A DNA stretch of 64,000 bases from Paracoccus shanxieyensis (GTDB taxonomy: Bacteria > Pseudomonadota > Alphaproteobacteria > Rhodobacterales > Rhodobacteraceae). The stretch's first letter is position 1. Every line of letters starts with the position of its first letter. The translations under genes and the position numbers were made by a program. Location of the stretch: NCBI RefSeq assembly GCF_009711265.1, contig NZ_WMII01000001.1, forward strand, positions 330,044 to 394,043. The letters are read 5' to 3'. Of the stretch, positions 38,461 through 48,480 are shown piece by piece. Under the pieces are notes generated by a model that saw only the letters and a list, made by a program, of their open reading frames with translations, had not been told where the DNA came from and made no database searches.

Positions 38461-39078
38461 ATGACACGCGGGGGCCGGGACAAGGACCGCGATACGCCCG
38501 AACGGCGTTGTATCGTCACGGGCGAAACCCAGCCGAAAGCTGGGTTGATCCGCTTTGTCGCGGGCCCCGATGCGGAAGTCGTGCCGGATCTGGCTGAAAA
38601 GCTGCCCGGTCGTGGCTTCTGGGTCGTGGCCGACCGCAAAGCACTGGACAAGGCAGCCAGCAAGGGGCTGTTTTCACGCGGAGCGAAGGCGCAGGTCGCC
38701 GCTCCGCCCGAACTGCTTGCCATGATCGAAGACGGTCTGGCGAGGCGCGCAGTCGACACGCTGTCGCTGGCCCGCAAGGCCGGCATTGCCGTGGCAGGCT
38801 TCGAGAAGGTCAAGGATTGGTTGGCTGGCGGCAGGGCAAAGGTGCTTTTGCAGGCCAGCGATGGGTCCGAACGCGGAAAAGGCAAACTGTGGACGCCCCC
38901 GGGCGGGCGCTGGTTCGGCTGCCTGACCGCATCAGAATTGGGTTTGTCCTTTGGGCGCGATCATGTCATACACAGCGCGCTTGCGCCGGGGGGCCTGACC
39001 GACAAACTGATCAGGGACGCGAGCAGACTGACTGGTCTGCGCGGGCATGACGGCGGTGCATCCGCCGGGAAGGAATGA
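38461..39078 (+). CDS. YlxR (DUF448) plus L7Ae-like RNA-binding protein
   Basis: A 205-residue fusion: N-terminal YlxR domain with [25 protein letters not shown] and [18 protein letters not shown], and a C-terminal L7Ae/ribosomal L7A-type domain ([28 protein letters not shown]). This two-domain form is usual in alphaproteobacteria between nusA and infB. The YlxR protein of Gram-positives (RnpM) binds RNase P RNA; whether this one does is not known. Its stop codon lies just before the infB start. Confidence 0.9.
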   Translation: MTRGGRDKDRDTPERRCIVTGETQPKAGLIRFVAGPDAEVVPDLAEKLPGRGFWVVADRKALDKAASKGLFSRGAKAQVAAPPELLAMIEDGLARRAVDTLSLARKAGIAVAGFEKVKDWLAGGRAKVLLQASDGSERGKGKLWTPPGGRWFGCLTASELGLSFGRDHVIHSALAPGGLTDKLIRDASRLTGLRGHDGGASAGKE

Positions 39079-39086
39079 AAAGCGGA

Positions 39087-41636
39087 ATGAGCGATACGGA
39101 CGGAAAGAAACCCTTGGGTGTTGGCGGTGGCGCTGGTCGTTCGGGCCAGGTGAAGCAAAGCTTCAGCCACGGCCGGACCCATAATGTGGTCGTTGAAACC
39201 AAGCGCAAGCGCGTTGTCGTGCCGGCTCCGAAGCCCGGTCCGGCGGCGGGCGGCGGTCGTTCGCCCTCGGCTGTTTCGGGCGATCCGTCGCGCCGTCCCG
39301 CAGGCATCTCGGATGCCGAGATGGAGCGCCGCATGGCCGCCCTGCGCGCCGCCAAAGCCCGCGAGGCCGAGGAAAAAGCGCAGCGCGAAGCCGAGGAAAA
39401 GGCCCGCGAGGAAGAGCGTGAGCGTCGTCGCCTTGAGATCGAGGCCAAAGAGCGCGAGGACCGCGAACGCGAGGAAGCCCTGCGGCTGAAGGCCGAAGAG
39501 GATCAGCGCCGCGCCCGCGAAGCCGAACTCCGCGCCCAGAAAAAGGCCGAGGTCACCAAGCCCAAGGCTCCGGACGCCCGCCCCGCCGCACCGGCCGATC
39601 GCGCCGCGGCCGAGGCTGCTGCCGCACGCGCCGAGACCAAGGGCGTCACCGCCACCACGCCGCGCAAGACCGAGCGTGAGCGCGATGCCCGCCCGGCCGA
39701 TGACCGCAATAACGACCGCAACAAGGGCCGTGACGACAACCGTCGCACCGGCAAGCTGTCGCTGAGCCAGGCCATGGACGGCGAAGGCGGGCGTCAGCGT
39801 TCGCTGGCCGCGATGAAGCGCAAGCAGGAAAAAGCCCGGCAAAAGGCCATGGGCGGCCACCAGCGCGCCGAAAAGCAGGCCCGCGATGTGCAATTGCCCG
39901 AAACGATCCTTGTGTCGGAACTGGCCAACCGGATGGCCGAGCGCACGCCCGATGTCATCAAATCGCTGATGCGCATGGGCCTGATGGTCACCGGCAACCA
40001 GGCCATCGACGCCGATACCGCCGAGCTGGTGATCGACGAATTCGGCCATCGCGCCGTCCGCGTGTCGGATGCCGATGTCGAACAGGTCATCGTGCAGGTT
40101 CAGGACAAGGCCGAGGATCTGCAGCCGCGCGCCCCGATCATCACGATCATGGGCCATGTCGACCACGGCAAGACCTCGCTTCTGGACGCCATCCGCAAGA
40201 CCAGCGTCGTCTCGGGCGAAGCGGGCGGCATCACGCAGCATATCGGTGCCTATCAGGTGAAAGCCTCGAACGGCGCGCTGCTGACCTTCCTGGATACGCC
40301 CGGCCACGCCGCGTTCACCTCGATGCGGGCCCGTGGCGCGCATGTGACGGATATCGTGGTGCTGGTCGTCGCGGCGGATGACGCCGTGATGCCGCAGACG
40401 ATCGAGGCGATCAACCACGCGAAAGCGGCGAAAGTGCCGATGATCGTGGCGATCAACAAGATCGACAAGCCGGCAGCCGACCCGCAAAAGGTCCGCACCG
40501 CGCTGCTGCAGCACGAAGTCGTCGTCGAGGCGATGTCGGGCGACGTGCAGGATGTCGAGGTTTCGGCCAAGACCGGCAAGGGTCTGGACCAGCTTCTGGA
40601 AGCCATTGCGTTGCAAGCGGAAATCCTTGAGCTGCGGGCAAATCCCGAACGCGCGGCACAAGGCGCGGTCATCGAGGCCAAGCTGGACGTGGGCCGCGGC
40701 CCCGTCGCGACGGTTCTGGTGCAGAACGGCACGCTGAAGCGCGGCGACATCTTCGTCGTCGGCGAACAGTGGGGCAAGGTCCGCGCGCTGATCAACGATC
40801 AGGGCGAGCGGATCGACGAAGCCGGTCCCTCGGTTCCGGTCGAGGTTCTGGGTCTGGACGGCACGCCTGCCGCGGGCGACGTGCTGAACGTGGTCTCGAC
40901 CGAAGCGCAGGCGCGCGAGATTGCGGATTACCGCATCAACGCCGCCAAGGACAAACGCGCCGCTGCCGGTGCCGCGATCACGCTGGACCAGATGCTGGCC
41001 AAGGCGAAGGCCGACAAGAACGTGGCCGAGCTTCCGGTCGTGGTCAAAGCCGACGTGCAAGGCTCGGCCGAGGCCATCGTTCAGGCGCTGGAAAAGATCG
41101 GCAACGACGAGGTGCGCGTCCGCGTGCTGCATTACGGCGTCGGTGCGATCACGGAATCCGATATCGGTCTGGCCGAAGCCAGCGAGGCTCCGGTCATCGG
41201 CTTCAACGTCCGCGCCAACGCTCCGGCCCGCAATGCCGCGAACCAGAAAGGTGTCGAGATCCGTTATTACTCGATCATCTATGATCTGGTGGATGACATC
41301 AAAGCGGCGGCCTCGGGCCTGCTGTCGGCAGAAGTGCGCGAAAACTTCATCGGCTATGCCGAGATCCGCGAAGTCTTCCGCGTCACCGGCGTCGGCAACG
41401 TCGCAGGCTGTCTGGTGACCGAAGGCGTGGCACGCCGTTCGGCAGGCGTGCGCCTGCTGCGCGACAACGTGGTCGTCCACGAAGGCACGCTGAAGACGCT
41501 GAAGCGCTACAAGGATGAGGTCAAGGAAGTGCAGTCCGGTCAGGAATGCGGCATGGCCTTTGAAAACTACGACGACATCCGCAAGGGCGATGTCATCGAG
41601 ATCTTCGAGCGCGAGGAAGTGCAGCGCCAGCTGTAA
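39087..41636 (+). CDS. infB: Translation initiation factor IF-2
   Basis: GTPase bringing initiator tRNA to the 30S subunit. The 849-residue protein starts [15 protein letters not shown] and [22 protein letters not shown], the usual alphaproteobacterial opening; residues about 60-260 are a charged coiled-coil-like linker rich in Arg, Glu and Ala. The G domain has [12 protein letters not shown] near 357, DTPGHAAF and [10 protein letters not shown]. An ATG at 39075 overlapping the previous stop codon is an alternative that adds four residues, but AAGGA would then touch the start codon. Confidence 0.97.
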   Translation: MSDTDGKKPLGVGGGAGRSGQVKQSFSHGRTHNVVVETKRKRVVVPAPKPGPAAGGGRSPSAVSGDPSRRPAGISDAEMERRMAALRAAKAREAEEKAQREAEEKAREEERERRRLEIEAKEREDREREEALRLKAEEDQRRAREAELRAQKKAEVTKPKAPDARPAAPADRAAAEAAAARAETKGVTATTPRKTERERDARPADDRNNDRNKGRDDNRRTGKLSLSQAMDGEGGRQRSLAAMKRKQEKARQKAMGGHQRAEKQARDVQLPETILVSELANRMAERTPDVIKSLMRMGLMVTGNQAIDADTAELVIDEFGHRAVRVSDADVEQVIVQVQDKAEDLQPRAPIITIMGHVDHGKTSLLDAIRKTSVVSGEAGGITQHIGAYQVKASNGALLTFLDTPGHAAFTSMRARGAHVTDIVVLVVAADDAVMPQTIEAINHAKAAKVPMIVAINKIDKPAADPQKVRTALLQHEVVVEAMSGDVQDVEVSAKTGKGLDQLLEAIALQAEILELRANPERAAQGAVIEAKLDVGRGPVATVLVQNGTLKRGDIFVVGEQWGKVRALINDQGERIDEAGPSVPVEVLGLDGTPAAGDVLNVVSTEAQAREIADYRINAAKDKRAAAGAAITLDQMLAKAKADKNVAELPVVVKADVQGSAEAIVQALEKIGNDEVRVRVLHYGVGAITESDIGLAEASEAPVIGFNVRANAPARNAANQKGVEIRYYSIIYDLVDDIKAAASGLLSAEVRENFIGYAEIREVFRVTGVGNVAGCLVTEGVARRSAGVRLLRDNVVVHEGTLKTLKRYKDEVKEVQSGQECGMAFENYDDIRKGDVIEIFEREEVQRQL

Positions 41637-41657
41637 GCCTTGCTCTTTCAGACGGAA

Positions 41658-41684
41658 AAACCGGCCTTCAGGGCCGGTTTTTTT
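41658..41684 (+). terminator. Rho-independent terminator of the rimP-infB operon
   Basis: AAACCGGCC (41658-41666), loop TTCAG, GGCCGGTTT (41672-41680), then four more T. It lies 21 bases after the infB stop codon. Confidence 0.95.
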
Positions 41685-41732
41685 ATCCGCAGCAGCGACC
41701 GGTCCTTGCGGAGATCGGGTTAGAACAACAAA

Positions 41733-41762
41733 AAACGGGGCTACCTATCGGCAGCCCCGTTT
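41733..41762 (-). terminator. Terminator for the 43-residue small gene
   Basis: AAACGGGGCT (41733-41742) pairs with AGCCCCGTTT (41753-41762), a 10-bp stem with a 10-base loop. Read on the minus strand it is followed by TTTTTTG, so it terminates leftward transcription from 41922. Confidence 0.88.
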
Positions 41763-41790
41763 ATATTCACTGGCACTGTACCGGGCCTTT

Positions 41791-41922
41791 TCAGGCCATA
41801 ACCACGGGTTTTCCTTCGTAGGTCTTGGTGCCGACGCGGACAATGATATTGCCGTTCGACACCTGACGCTCAAAGACACCCTGGACAGAAATACAGCTTC
41901 CGATCGTGATCGTGCGAATCAT
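41791..41922 (-). CDS. Small 43-residue protein, unknown function
   Basis: Starts MIRTITIGSCISVQGVFERQ and ends TKTYEGKPVVMA. The ribosome site AGAGGAGG about 9 bases before the ATG is among the strongest in the window, and a dedicated terminator (41733-41762) lies 28 bases past the stop codon. The pattern of alternating hydrophobic residues suggests a small beta-barrel or hairpin; there is one Cys at position 10 and no membrane segment. Upstream, 41940-42040 is AT-rich with a GTTAA-AAG-TTAAC dyad at 41967-41979. I recall similar short proteins in related genomes but know no function. Confidence 0.75.
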   Translation of the reverse strand: MIRTITIGSCISVQGVFERQVSNGNIIVRVGTKTYEGKPVVMA

Positions 41923-42040
41923 GTCCTGTTTCCTCCTCTACAGGATTTCAGGATTGCCACAAATTCGTTAAAAGTTAACTAAGAATGTGTAACAGATCGG
42001 CAGAAAATAAACTTGCGCAAAAGACTGTGTTTCAAAAACA

Positions 42041-42439
42041 TCATAACCAGTCGCGCAAGATCGGAATTATGGGCACATCCGCTGGCGGCATAGGGTAATT
42101 GCTCAAATCAGCAGCAGATGACCAGGCAAGCGTCTGCCCTTCCTGCGGCACCGGCACGCCATTCCAGCGCCTGCAGACATATAGCGGCATTAACAGGTGG
42201 AAATTGTCGTAGCTGTGGCTGGCGAAAGTCAGCGGGGCCAGACAGGACTGCCATGTCTCGATCGCCAGCTCTTCGTGCAATTCCCGGATCAGCGCGGCCT
42301 CGGGAGTTTCGCCCGCCTCGACCTTGCCGCCCGGAAATTCCCACAGGCCCGCAAGGGATTTCCCCTCGGGGCGCTGCGCCAGAAGCACGCGGCCGTCCGT
42401 ATCGATCAGGGCGACGGCCGCGACAAGCACCAGCTTCAT
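42041..42439 (-). CDS. mutT: 8-oxo-dGTP diphosphatase MutT
   Basis: Clears oxidised dGTP from the nucleotide pool to prevent mutation. The 132-residue protein has the NUDIX box GGKVEAGETPEAALIRELHEEL (about 38-59), preceded by GLWEFPGGKVE typical of MutT, and LYVCRRWNGVPVPQEGQTLAW near the end. It starts inside the argJ stop codon (ATGA overlap), as often seen for mutT downstream of argJ in this family. Confidence 0.92.
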   Translation of the reverse strand: MKLVLVAAVALIDTDGRVLLAQRPEGKSLAGLWEFPGGKVEAGETPEAALIRELHEELAIETWQSCLAPLTFASHSYDNFHLLMPLYVCRRWNGVPVPQEGQTLAWSSAADLSNYPMPPADVPIIPILRDWL

Positions 42440-43845
42440 GAGCGGTAATCGGCGTTGATGTCGATATAGCCATGCGTCAGATCGCAGGTCCAGACCGTGC
42501 GCTTGCCACGCCCCATCCCCAGATCGACGCCGACCACCAGATGATCGCGTTTCATATAGGCGCTGGCGGCGGCTTCGTCATAGCTGGGCGCGCGCCAGCC
42601 GTTTTCGGCCAGCACCATGTCGCCAAAGCGGATGGTCAGCTTGTCGCGATCCGCCTGCGCGCCGGATTTGCCGACGGCCATGACGACGCGGCCCCAATTG
42701 GCATCCTCGCCAGCGATGGCGGTCTTGACCAGCGGCGAATTGGCGATGGCCATGGCAACGCGATGCGCGTCACCGGCGCTGGCCGCGCCCGTCACCTGCA
42801 CCTCGACGAATTTCGTCGCGCCCTCGCCATCCTTGACCACCTGATGCGCCAGATCCAGCATCACCTGCCCCAGCGCCTTGGCAAAGCGCCGCGCAGTGGC
42901 CGAGCGCAGATCGGTGATCGGCGCCGCAGCCGATTTCCCCGTCGCTGCCAGAATCAGCGCGTCCGAGGTCGAGGTATCGCTGTCCACCGTGATCGCGTTG
43001 AAGGTCGCCGCCAGCTGCGCATTCAGCAGCTTTTGCAGCATTTCCGGCGCGATGGCCGCATCGGTGAAGATATAGACCAGCATCGTCGCCATGTCGGGCG
43101 CGATCATGCCCGAGCCTTTGGCGATGCCGACGATGCGGATCTCACCGCCCTCGCCCGCAAAGCTGGCAGCGGCACCCTTGGGGAAGGTGTCGGTCGTCAT
43201 GATGGCCTGCGCGGCATCGGCCACGCCCGCAGCATCCATGCCGCGCGACAGATCGCCGATGATCGCGGTGATGCGATCCGCGGGCAGCGGCTCGCCGATC
43301 ACCCCGGTCGATGAAGAAAACACCCGGTCGCGCGGGATCGACAGCGCAGACGCGACGCCGCCCGTCACCTTGTCCACGGCGGCCTGCCCGTTCACGCCGG
43401 TAAAGGCATTGGCATTGCCCGAATTCACGATGATCGCCGCGCCCTGCCCGGTTTCCTGCTTGCCCGCAAGCTTGGCCTGACAGTCCAGAATGCTGGCCGC
43501 GCGGGTCGAGGATTTGGTGAACGCGCCGGCAATCGACGTGCCCGCGGCCAGCTTCACCAGCATGACATCGGTGCGGCCCTTGTATTTGACGCCCGCCGCG
43601 CCTGCCGCGAATTCGACCCCCGCAATCACCGGAAGATCGGGAAAGCTGGCCGGAGCCAGAGGCGACACCAGCTTTTCCTTTTTCGTGGTCTTGGCGACGA
43701 CGGCCTTGGTCACCGCCTCGACGCGCGGGCCGATGCCGGCCGCCTCTTTCTCGGCGGCCTCGGCTTTCAGCTTCTTCATCTTCTTTTTCAAGGACTTCAG
43801 CTTCTCGGCATCCGAGAGCTTGGCCTTCTTGTCGGGTTTCGGCAT
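42436..43845 (-). CDS. argJ: Bifunctional ornithine acetyltransferase / N-acetylglutamate synthase
   Basis: Recycles the acetyl group in arginine synthesis. The 469-residue protein is about 60 residues longer than usual: the first 60 are Lys- and Ala-rich (KKAKLSDAEKLKSLKKKMKK), with the conserved part beginning at VSPLAPASFPDLPVIAGVEF. The autocleavage motif SSTGVIGEPLP keeps the Thr nucleophile near 200; other marks are NSGNANAFTG and VDSDTSTSD. The ATG at 43845 with GGGGGAATAAAG upstream is the only good start. It is two bases after the parvulin gene's stop codon. Confidence 0.95.
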   Translation of the reverse strand: MPKPDKKAKLSDAEKLKSLKKKMKKLKAEAAEKEAAGIGPRVEAVTKAVVAKTTKKEKLVSPLAPASFPDLPVIAGVEFAAGAAGVKYKGRTDVMLVKLAAGTSIAGAFTKSSTRAASILDCQAKLAGKQETGQGAAIIVNSGNANAFTGVNGQAAVDKVTGGVASALSIPRDRVFSSSTGVIGEPLPADRITAIIGDLSRGMDAAGVADAAQAIMTTDTFPKGAAASFAGEGGEIRIVGIAKGSGMIAPDMATMLVYIFTDAAIAPEMLQKLLNAQLAATFNAITVDSDTSTSDALILAATGKSAAAPITDLRSATARRFAKALGQVMLDLAHQVVKDGEGATKFVEVQVTGAASAGDAHRVAMAIANSPLVKTAIAGEDANWGRVVMAVGKSGAQADRDKLTIRFGDMVLAENGWRAPSYDEAAASAYMKRDHLVVGVDLGMGRGKRTVWTCDLTHGYIDINADYRS

Positions 43846-43847
43846 CT

Positions 43848-44684
43848 TTATTCCCCCAGAAGCTCGGTCTTGCCCAGCAGGTCAGGGCTCAGACCCTCGG
43901 TCTTTTCGACCTTGGATTCAGCCACGCGTTTTTCGATCTCGGCCTGCACCTTATCGCGGCGAACCTGAACGGCAAGCTGGTCCTTGATCTCGTCGAATTT
44001 CGGGGGTTGGGTTTCGCGCTCATCGACCAGCTTGATGACATGCCAGCCGAACTGCGTTTCGACCGGGGCCGAGATCTCGCCTTTCTTCATCGCCTTCACG
44101 GCATCGGCGAAGGGGGCGACCATCTGTTCGGGCTGGAACCACCCCAGATCGCCCTTGTTCGGACCCGAGGTCGGATCGGTCGATTTCTCGGCGGCGATGG
44201 CGCCGAAATCGCCGCCATCCTTCAACTGCGCCTCGATCGCGTCGGCTTCTTCCTTGGTTTTCACCAGAATATGCGCGGCGTTGTATTCGATCTTGGGCTG
44301 CGTCTCGCCGCCAAAGGCCTGATCATAGGCGGCTTTCAACTCGTCTTCCGTCGGCTCGGCCCCGGCGACCTTTTCCAGCACGGAACCGGCCAGATAGGCG
44401 CGACGCTCAATTTCCAGCGCGGCGGTGTCGCGTTTGCTCAGCGGCTGCGCCTGCTGGGCCACGGCGGTCTGACGCACCATCTGATCCAGCATCAGATCCC
44501 ACAGCGCCGCGTCGGGCAGGCCCTGCGTCGTCTGCGGATCCAGTCCCTGCCGCATCGCGATCAACTGGCCCAGCGTGATGGTTTCGCCATTCACGGTGGC
44601 AACGACCGTATCGGCATCCTGCGCAAAGGCAGGACCGACCAGCGTGGCGGCAAGGGCAGTCGCGGCGAGAAGCTGTTTCAGCAT
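43848..44684 (-). CDS. Peptidyl-prolyl isomerase, parvulin type, periplasmic
   Basis: Folding factor of the SurA/PpiC group. The 278-residue protein has a signal peptide (MLKQLLAATALAATLVGPAFA, cleavage near 21), an N-terminal helical chaperone part and a parvulin domain: AAHILVKTKEEADAIEAQL near 128, KGDLGWFQPEQMVAPFADAV and FGWHVIKLVDER. AGGAAAGGG before the ATG at 44684 supports the start. It is the first gene of the minus-strand run ppi-argJ-mutT and is divergent from secA. Confidence 0.92.
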   Translation of the reverse strand: MLKQLLAATALAATLVGPAFAQDADTVVATVNGETITLGQLIAMRQGLDPQTTQGLPDAALWDLMLDQMVRQTAVAQQAQPLSKRDTAALEIERRAYLAGSVLEKVAGAEPTEDELKAAYDQAFGGETQPKIEYNAAHILVKTKEEADAIEAQLKDGGDFGAIAAEKSTDPTSGPNKGDLGWFQPEQMVAPFADAVKAMKKGEISAPVETQFGWHVIKLVDERETQPPKFDEIKDQLAVQVRRDKVQAEIEKRVAESKVEKTEGLSPDLLGKTELLGE

Positions 44685-44750
44685 GGTTTTCCCTTTCCTG
44701 GGACGTGTTCGACAAACGCGCATCCACGCATAGGTGAACCCGCGCAAACA

Positions 44751-44779
44751 TTGACAGTCAGGCATCCGAGGCATACATC
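44751..44779 (+). promoter_or_regulatory. Candidate secA promoter
   Basis: TTGACA (44751-44756), 17-base spacer, TACATC (44774-44779), in the 217-base gap between the parvulin gene and secA. The -35 box is perfect and the -10 box is weak; transcription would begin about 115 bases before the secA start. Confidence 0.45.
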
Positions 44780-44901
44780 CGGCCCAACCGAAAATGCGCG
44801 CCCGTCGCCGTTTTTCCGGCCCTTGTGATAGGGCAAGGCGAGCGGTGGCGGCAAGTGGGCGGAACGTCCTGCGCACCCACAGATACGCGATGAAGGCTCA
44901 C

Positions 44902-47607
44902 ATGCTCGGCATTGGAAACTTGGCTAAACTGGTCTTTGGCACGCCCAATGACCGCAAGGTGAAATCGGTCCGCCCTCTGGTGGCACAGGTCAACGCGCTG
45001 GAAGACAGCTTCCGCGCCATGTCCGACGAGGACCAGATTGCAAAGACCCGCGAATTGCAGCAACGCGCGCAAGGCGGTGAAAGTCTGGACAAACTGCTGC
45101 CCGAGGCCTTTGCCAACTGCCGCGAAGGCGCGCGTCGCGCGCTTGGTCTGCGGGCCTTCGACACCCAGCTGATGGGCGGCATCTTCCTGCATCAGGGCAA
45201 TATCGCCGAAATGAAGACCGGCGAGGGCAAGACCCTTGTCGCCACCTTCCCGGCCTATCTGAACGCTTTGGCGGGCAAGGGCGTGCATGTCGTCACCGTC
45301 AACGACTATCTGGCCAAGCGCGACGCCGAATGGATGAGCAAGGTTTTCGCGCATCTGGGCATGACCACGGGCGTCGTCTATCCGTTTCAGGACGATCTGG
45401 AAAAGCGGCAGGCCTATCAGGCCGACGTGACCTATGCGACCAATAACGAGCTGGGCTTCGACTATCTGCGCGACAACATGAAGGGCTCGATCGACCAGAT
45501 GGTCCAGCGCGGCCATTTCTTCGCCATCGTCGACGAGGTGGACAGTATCCTTGTCGATGAGGCGCGCACGCCGCTGATCATCTCGGGGCCGTCGCAGGAC
45601 CGCAGCGAGCTTTACAAGACCATCGACCAGTATATGCCCGAGCTGCAGCCCGAGCATTACAAGCTGGACGAAAAGACCCGAAACGCCACCTTCACCGAGG
45701 AAGGCAACGAGTTTCTGGAAAAACGGCTGCAAGCCGTGGGCGTGCTGCCGCAGGACCAGACGCTGTATGATCCCGAATCCACCACCATCGTGCATCACGT
45801 CAATCAGGCGATGCGCGCGCACAAGCTGTTCCAGCGCGACCAGCATTATATCGTGCGCGACGATGAAATCGTGCTGATCGACGAATTCACCGGCCGCATG
45901 ATGAAGGGCCGCCGCCTGTCCGATGGCCTGCACCAGGCGATCGAAGCCAAGGAAGGCGTGACGATCCAGCCCGAAAACGTGACGCTGGCCTCGGTCACCT
46001 TCCAGAACTATTTCCGGCTTTACGCCAAGCTTGGCGGCATGACCGGCACCGCGGCCACCGAAGCCGAGGAATTCGCCGAGATCTACAAGCTGGGCGTGGT
46101 CGAGGTGCCGACGAACCGCCCGATCCAGCGTATCGACGAACATGACCGCGTCTATCGCACCGCGACCGAGAAATATGCCGCCGTGATCGAGGCGATCAAG
46201 GAAGCCCATGCCAAGGGCCAGCCGATCCTTGTCGGCACGACCAGCATCGAGAAATCGGAAATGCTGTCGCAGATGATGACGCAAGCGGGCATCCCGCATA
46301 ACGTCCTGAACGCGCGCGAACACGAACGCGAAGCCTATATCGTTGCCGAAGCGGGCAAGCTGGGCGCCGTCACCATCGCCACCAACATGGCCGGTCGCGG
46401 CACCGACATCCAGCTGGGCGGCAATGTGGAAATGAAGGTGATGCAGGCGCTGGCCGCCGATCCCGAAGCCAATCCCGACGATCTGCGCGCCCGGATCGAG
46501 GCCGAACACGCCACCGCCAAGCAAGAGGTGCTGGATGCGGGCGGCCTGTTCGTTCTGGCCACCGAACGCCACGAATCGCGCCGGATCGACAACCAGCTGC
46601 GCGGCCGCTCGGGCCGTCAGGGCGACCCCGGACGGTCGCTGTTCTTCCTGTCGTTGGAAGACGATCTGATGCGGATCTTCGGCTCGGAACGGCTGGACAA
46701 GGTGCTTTCCACGCTGGGCATGAAGGACGGCGAGGCGATCATCCATCCTTGGGTGAACAAGTCCTTGGAACGCGCACAGGCCAAGGTCGAAGGCCGTAAC
46801 TTCGACATCCGCAAGCAATTGCTGAAATTTGACGATGTGATGAACGACCAGCGCAAGGCGATCTTCAGCCAGCGTCTGGAGATCATGCATACAGAAGAAG
46901 TGGCAGAGGTCGCAGGCGACATGCGCGCGCAGGTGGTCGACGATCTGGTCGATCAGCACCTGCCGCCCCGCTCTTATGCCGAGCAATGGGATACCGACGG
47001 CTTGAAAGCCGCCGTGATCGAGCGGCTGAACATGGACCTGCCGATTGCCGACTGGGCCGCCGAGGATGGCGTCGATCAGGACGCGATGCGCGAACGTATC
47101 CAGCAATCGGTCGATACCTATATGGCGCAGAAGGCCGAACAGTTCGGCCCGGACAACATGCGCCAGATCGAAAAGCAGGTTCTGCTGCAGCAGATCGACG
47201 GCAAATGGCGCGAACATCTGATCACGTTGGAACATCTGCGCAGCGTCGTGGGCTTCCGCGGCTATGCGCAGCGCGATCCCTTGTCGGAATACAAGACCGA
47301 AGGCTTCCAGCTTTTCGAATCGATGCTGGACGGGCTGCGCTTCGACGTGACCCAGCAACTGGCCCGCATCCGCCCGCTGACCGATGCCGAGCGCGAAGAC
47401 ATGATGCGCCAGTATCAGCAGCAACAGGATGACACGCAGGCGCATCTGGAAGCCAGCCATGAGGAAGCCGAAGGCGGCGAAGCCTCGGGCCGCGCGCCGG
47501 GCTTTGACGAAACCGACCCCAGCACCTGGGGCAACCCGTCACGGAATGACGTCTGCCCCTGCGGCTCGGGGAAGAAGTTCAAACATTGCCACGGCGCATT
47601 CGCCTGA
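44902..47607 (+). CDS. secA: Preprotein translocase ATPase SecA
   Basis: Drives protein export through SecYEG. The 901-residue protein has Walker [14 protein letters not shown] near 104, [19 protein letters not shown] near 212, [11 protein letters not shown], the IRA and scaffold domains, and a C-terminal zinc-binding tail [20 protein letters not shown] that also binds SecB. The ATG at 44902 ([13 protein letters not shown]) has AAGG about 5 bases upstream and matches the family start; an ATG at 44890 would add four residues. Confidence 0.98.
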   Translation: MLGIGNLAKLVFGTPNDRKVKSVRPLVAQVNALEDSFRAMSDEDQIAKTRELQQRAQGGESLDKLLPEAFANCREGARRALGLRAFDTQLMGGIFLHQGNIAEMKTGEGKTLVATFPAYLNALAGKGVHVVTVNDYLAKRDAEWMSKVFAHLGMTTGVVYPFQDDLEKRQAYQADVTYATNNELGFDYLRDNMKGSIDQMVQRGHFFAIVDEVDSILVDEARTPLIISGPSQDRSELYKTIDQYMPELQPEHYKLDEKTRNATFTEEGNEFLEKRLQAVGVLPQDQTLYDPESTTIVHHVNQAMRAHKLFQRDQHYIVRDDEIVLIDEFTGRMMKGRRLSDGLHQAIEAKEGVTIQPENVTLASVTFQNYFRLYAKLGGMTGTAATEAEEFAEIYKLGVVEVPTNRPIQRIDEHDRVYRTATEKYAAVIEAIKEAHAKGQPILVGTTSIEKSEMLSQMMTQAGIPHNVLNAREHEREAYIVAEAGKLGAVTIATNMAGRGTDIQLGGNVEMKVMQALAADPEANPDDLRARIEAEHATAKQEVLDAGGLFVLATERHESRRIDNQLRGRSGRQGDPGRSLFFLSLEDDLMRIFGSERLDKVLSTLGMKDGEAIIHPWVNKSLERAQAKVEGRNFDIRKQLLKFDDVMNDQRKAIFSQRLEIMHTEEVAEVAGDMRAQVVDDLVDQHLPPRSYAEQWDTDGLKAAVIERLNMDLPIADWAAEDGVDQDAMRERIQQSVDTYMAQKAEQFGPDNMRQIEKQVLLQQIDGKWREHLITLEHLRSVVGFRGYAQRDPLSEYKTEGFQLFESMLDGLRFDVTQQLARIRPLTDAEREDMMRQYQQQQDDTQAHLEASHEEAEGGEASGRAPGFDETDPSTWGNPSRNDVCPCGSGKKFKHCHGAFA

Positions 47608-47611
47608 CATG

Positions 47612-47635
47612 AAAGGGGGCCTTCGGGCCCCTTTT
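47612..47635 (+). terminator. Rho-independent terminator after secA
   Basis: AAAGGGGGCC-TTCG-GGCCCCTTTT, a hairpin with one bulged G, four bases past the secA stop codon and ending in four T. Confidence 0.9.
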
Positions 47636-47663
47636 GCATCCGCTCCGCGCGTTGCTGGCCTTG

Positions 47664-47733
47664 CATGAGTATTTGAAGAACGAAGAAGCCGAGGCGCGGC
47701 GCTTCTGGGTTTCTCTGTTCTACAAATACTCAA
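47664..47733. repeat. Inverted pair of GAGTATTTG repeats
   Basis: CATGAGTATTTGAAGAACGAAGAA (47664-47687) faces its inverse, TTCTCTGTTCTACAAATACTC with flanks (47710-47733). The two arms agree at all but three of 21 positions and could form a long stem-loop with a 23-base loop. A third copy is at 33763-33785. It lies between secA and the convergent response regulator gene. Confidence 0.8.
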
Positions 47734-47763
47734 AACCGGCCGCGCGATCGGCGGTATCGCAGC

Positions 47764-48480
47764 CTAGTCCGGGACCAGCATGTAACCCGTCCCGCGCACG
47801 GTCTGCAGATAGCGCGGCTCTTTCGGGTCGGGCTCGATCTTGCGGCGCAGGCGCGTGATCTGCACGTCGATGGCGCGTTCCGAATTTTCGCCCGCATCCT
47901 CGGCCGGGCTGCGGCCCAGATCCTCGATCAGCTCGCCGCGGCTGACCGCGTGGCGCGGCGTATCCGCCAGACGTTTCAGCAAAGCGTGTTCGGTGCCGGT
48001 CAGGCGCAGCGGCACATCGCCCTGCCAAAGTTCGCCCTTGTCGCAGTCATAGCGCAGATGACCGATGGTCAGATATTTCGGGCCGCGATTTTCCACAGCC
48101 GGCACGCGGCGCAGAATGGCCGAGATGCGCAGCAGCAATTCGCGCGGCTCGAACGGTTTGGGCAGATAATCGTCGGCGCCGTTTTCCAGCCCGGTGATTC
48201 GGTCCTGGGTTTCGCCCTTGGCCGTCAGCAGCAGGATCGGCACGCTTAGCCGTTTGCGCAGGTCGCGGGTCAGGGAGAACCCGTCCTCGCCCGGCATCAT
48301 CACGTCCAACACGATCAGGTCGAAATCCAGTCCGGACAACAGCCGCCGCGCATGGGCGGCGTCGCGCGCCGTCGTGACCAGAAAGCCGCTGCGCATCAGA
48401 AAGCGGCGCAGCAGGCTGCGGATCCGCTCGTCGTCATCGACAACAAGGATATGGGCCGAGGGCGCGTCTTGCTGGGTCAT
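47764..48480 (-). CDS. OmpR-family response regulator, PetR-like
   Basis: A 238-residue two-domain regulator: receiver with DDDERIRSLL, phosphoacceptor in LIVLDVMMPGEDGF and LLLTAKGE, and a winged-helix effector domain with TGTEHALLKRLADTPRHAVSRGELIEDLGR and VQITRLRRKIEPDPKEPRYLQTVRGTGYMLVPD. No sensor kinase is adjacent; instead a MarR gene overlaps upstream (TGATG). This order matches petP-petR of Rhodobacter capsulatus, where petR is next to the cytochrome bc1 genes; those genes are not here. The petR name is inferred. Confidence 0.9.
   Translation of the reverse strand: MTQQDAPSAHILVVDDDERIRSLLRRFLMRSGFLVTTARDAAHARRLLSGLDFDLIVLDVMMPGEDGFSLTRDLRKRLSVPILLLTAKGETQDRITGLENGADDYLPKPFEPRELLLRISAILRRVPAVENRGPKYLTIGHLRYDCDKGELWQGDVPLRLTGTEHALLKRLADTPRHAVSRGELIEDLGRSPAEDAGENSERAIDVQITRLRRKIEPDPKEPRYLQTVRGTGYMLVPD

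Noticed and set aside
36820..41480. Long minus-strand frames opposite nusA and infB
   Set aside because: Mirror frames of highly conserved genes; no recognisable domains.
44758..47460. 900-codon minus-strand frame opposite secA
   Set aside because: No start context and composition of a shadow frame; secA on the other strand is certain.
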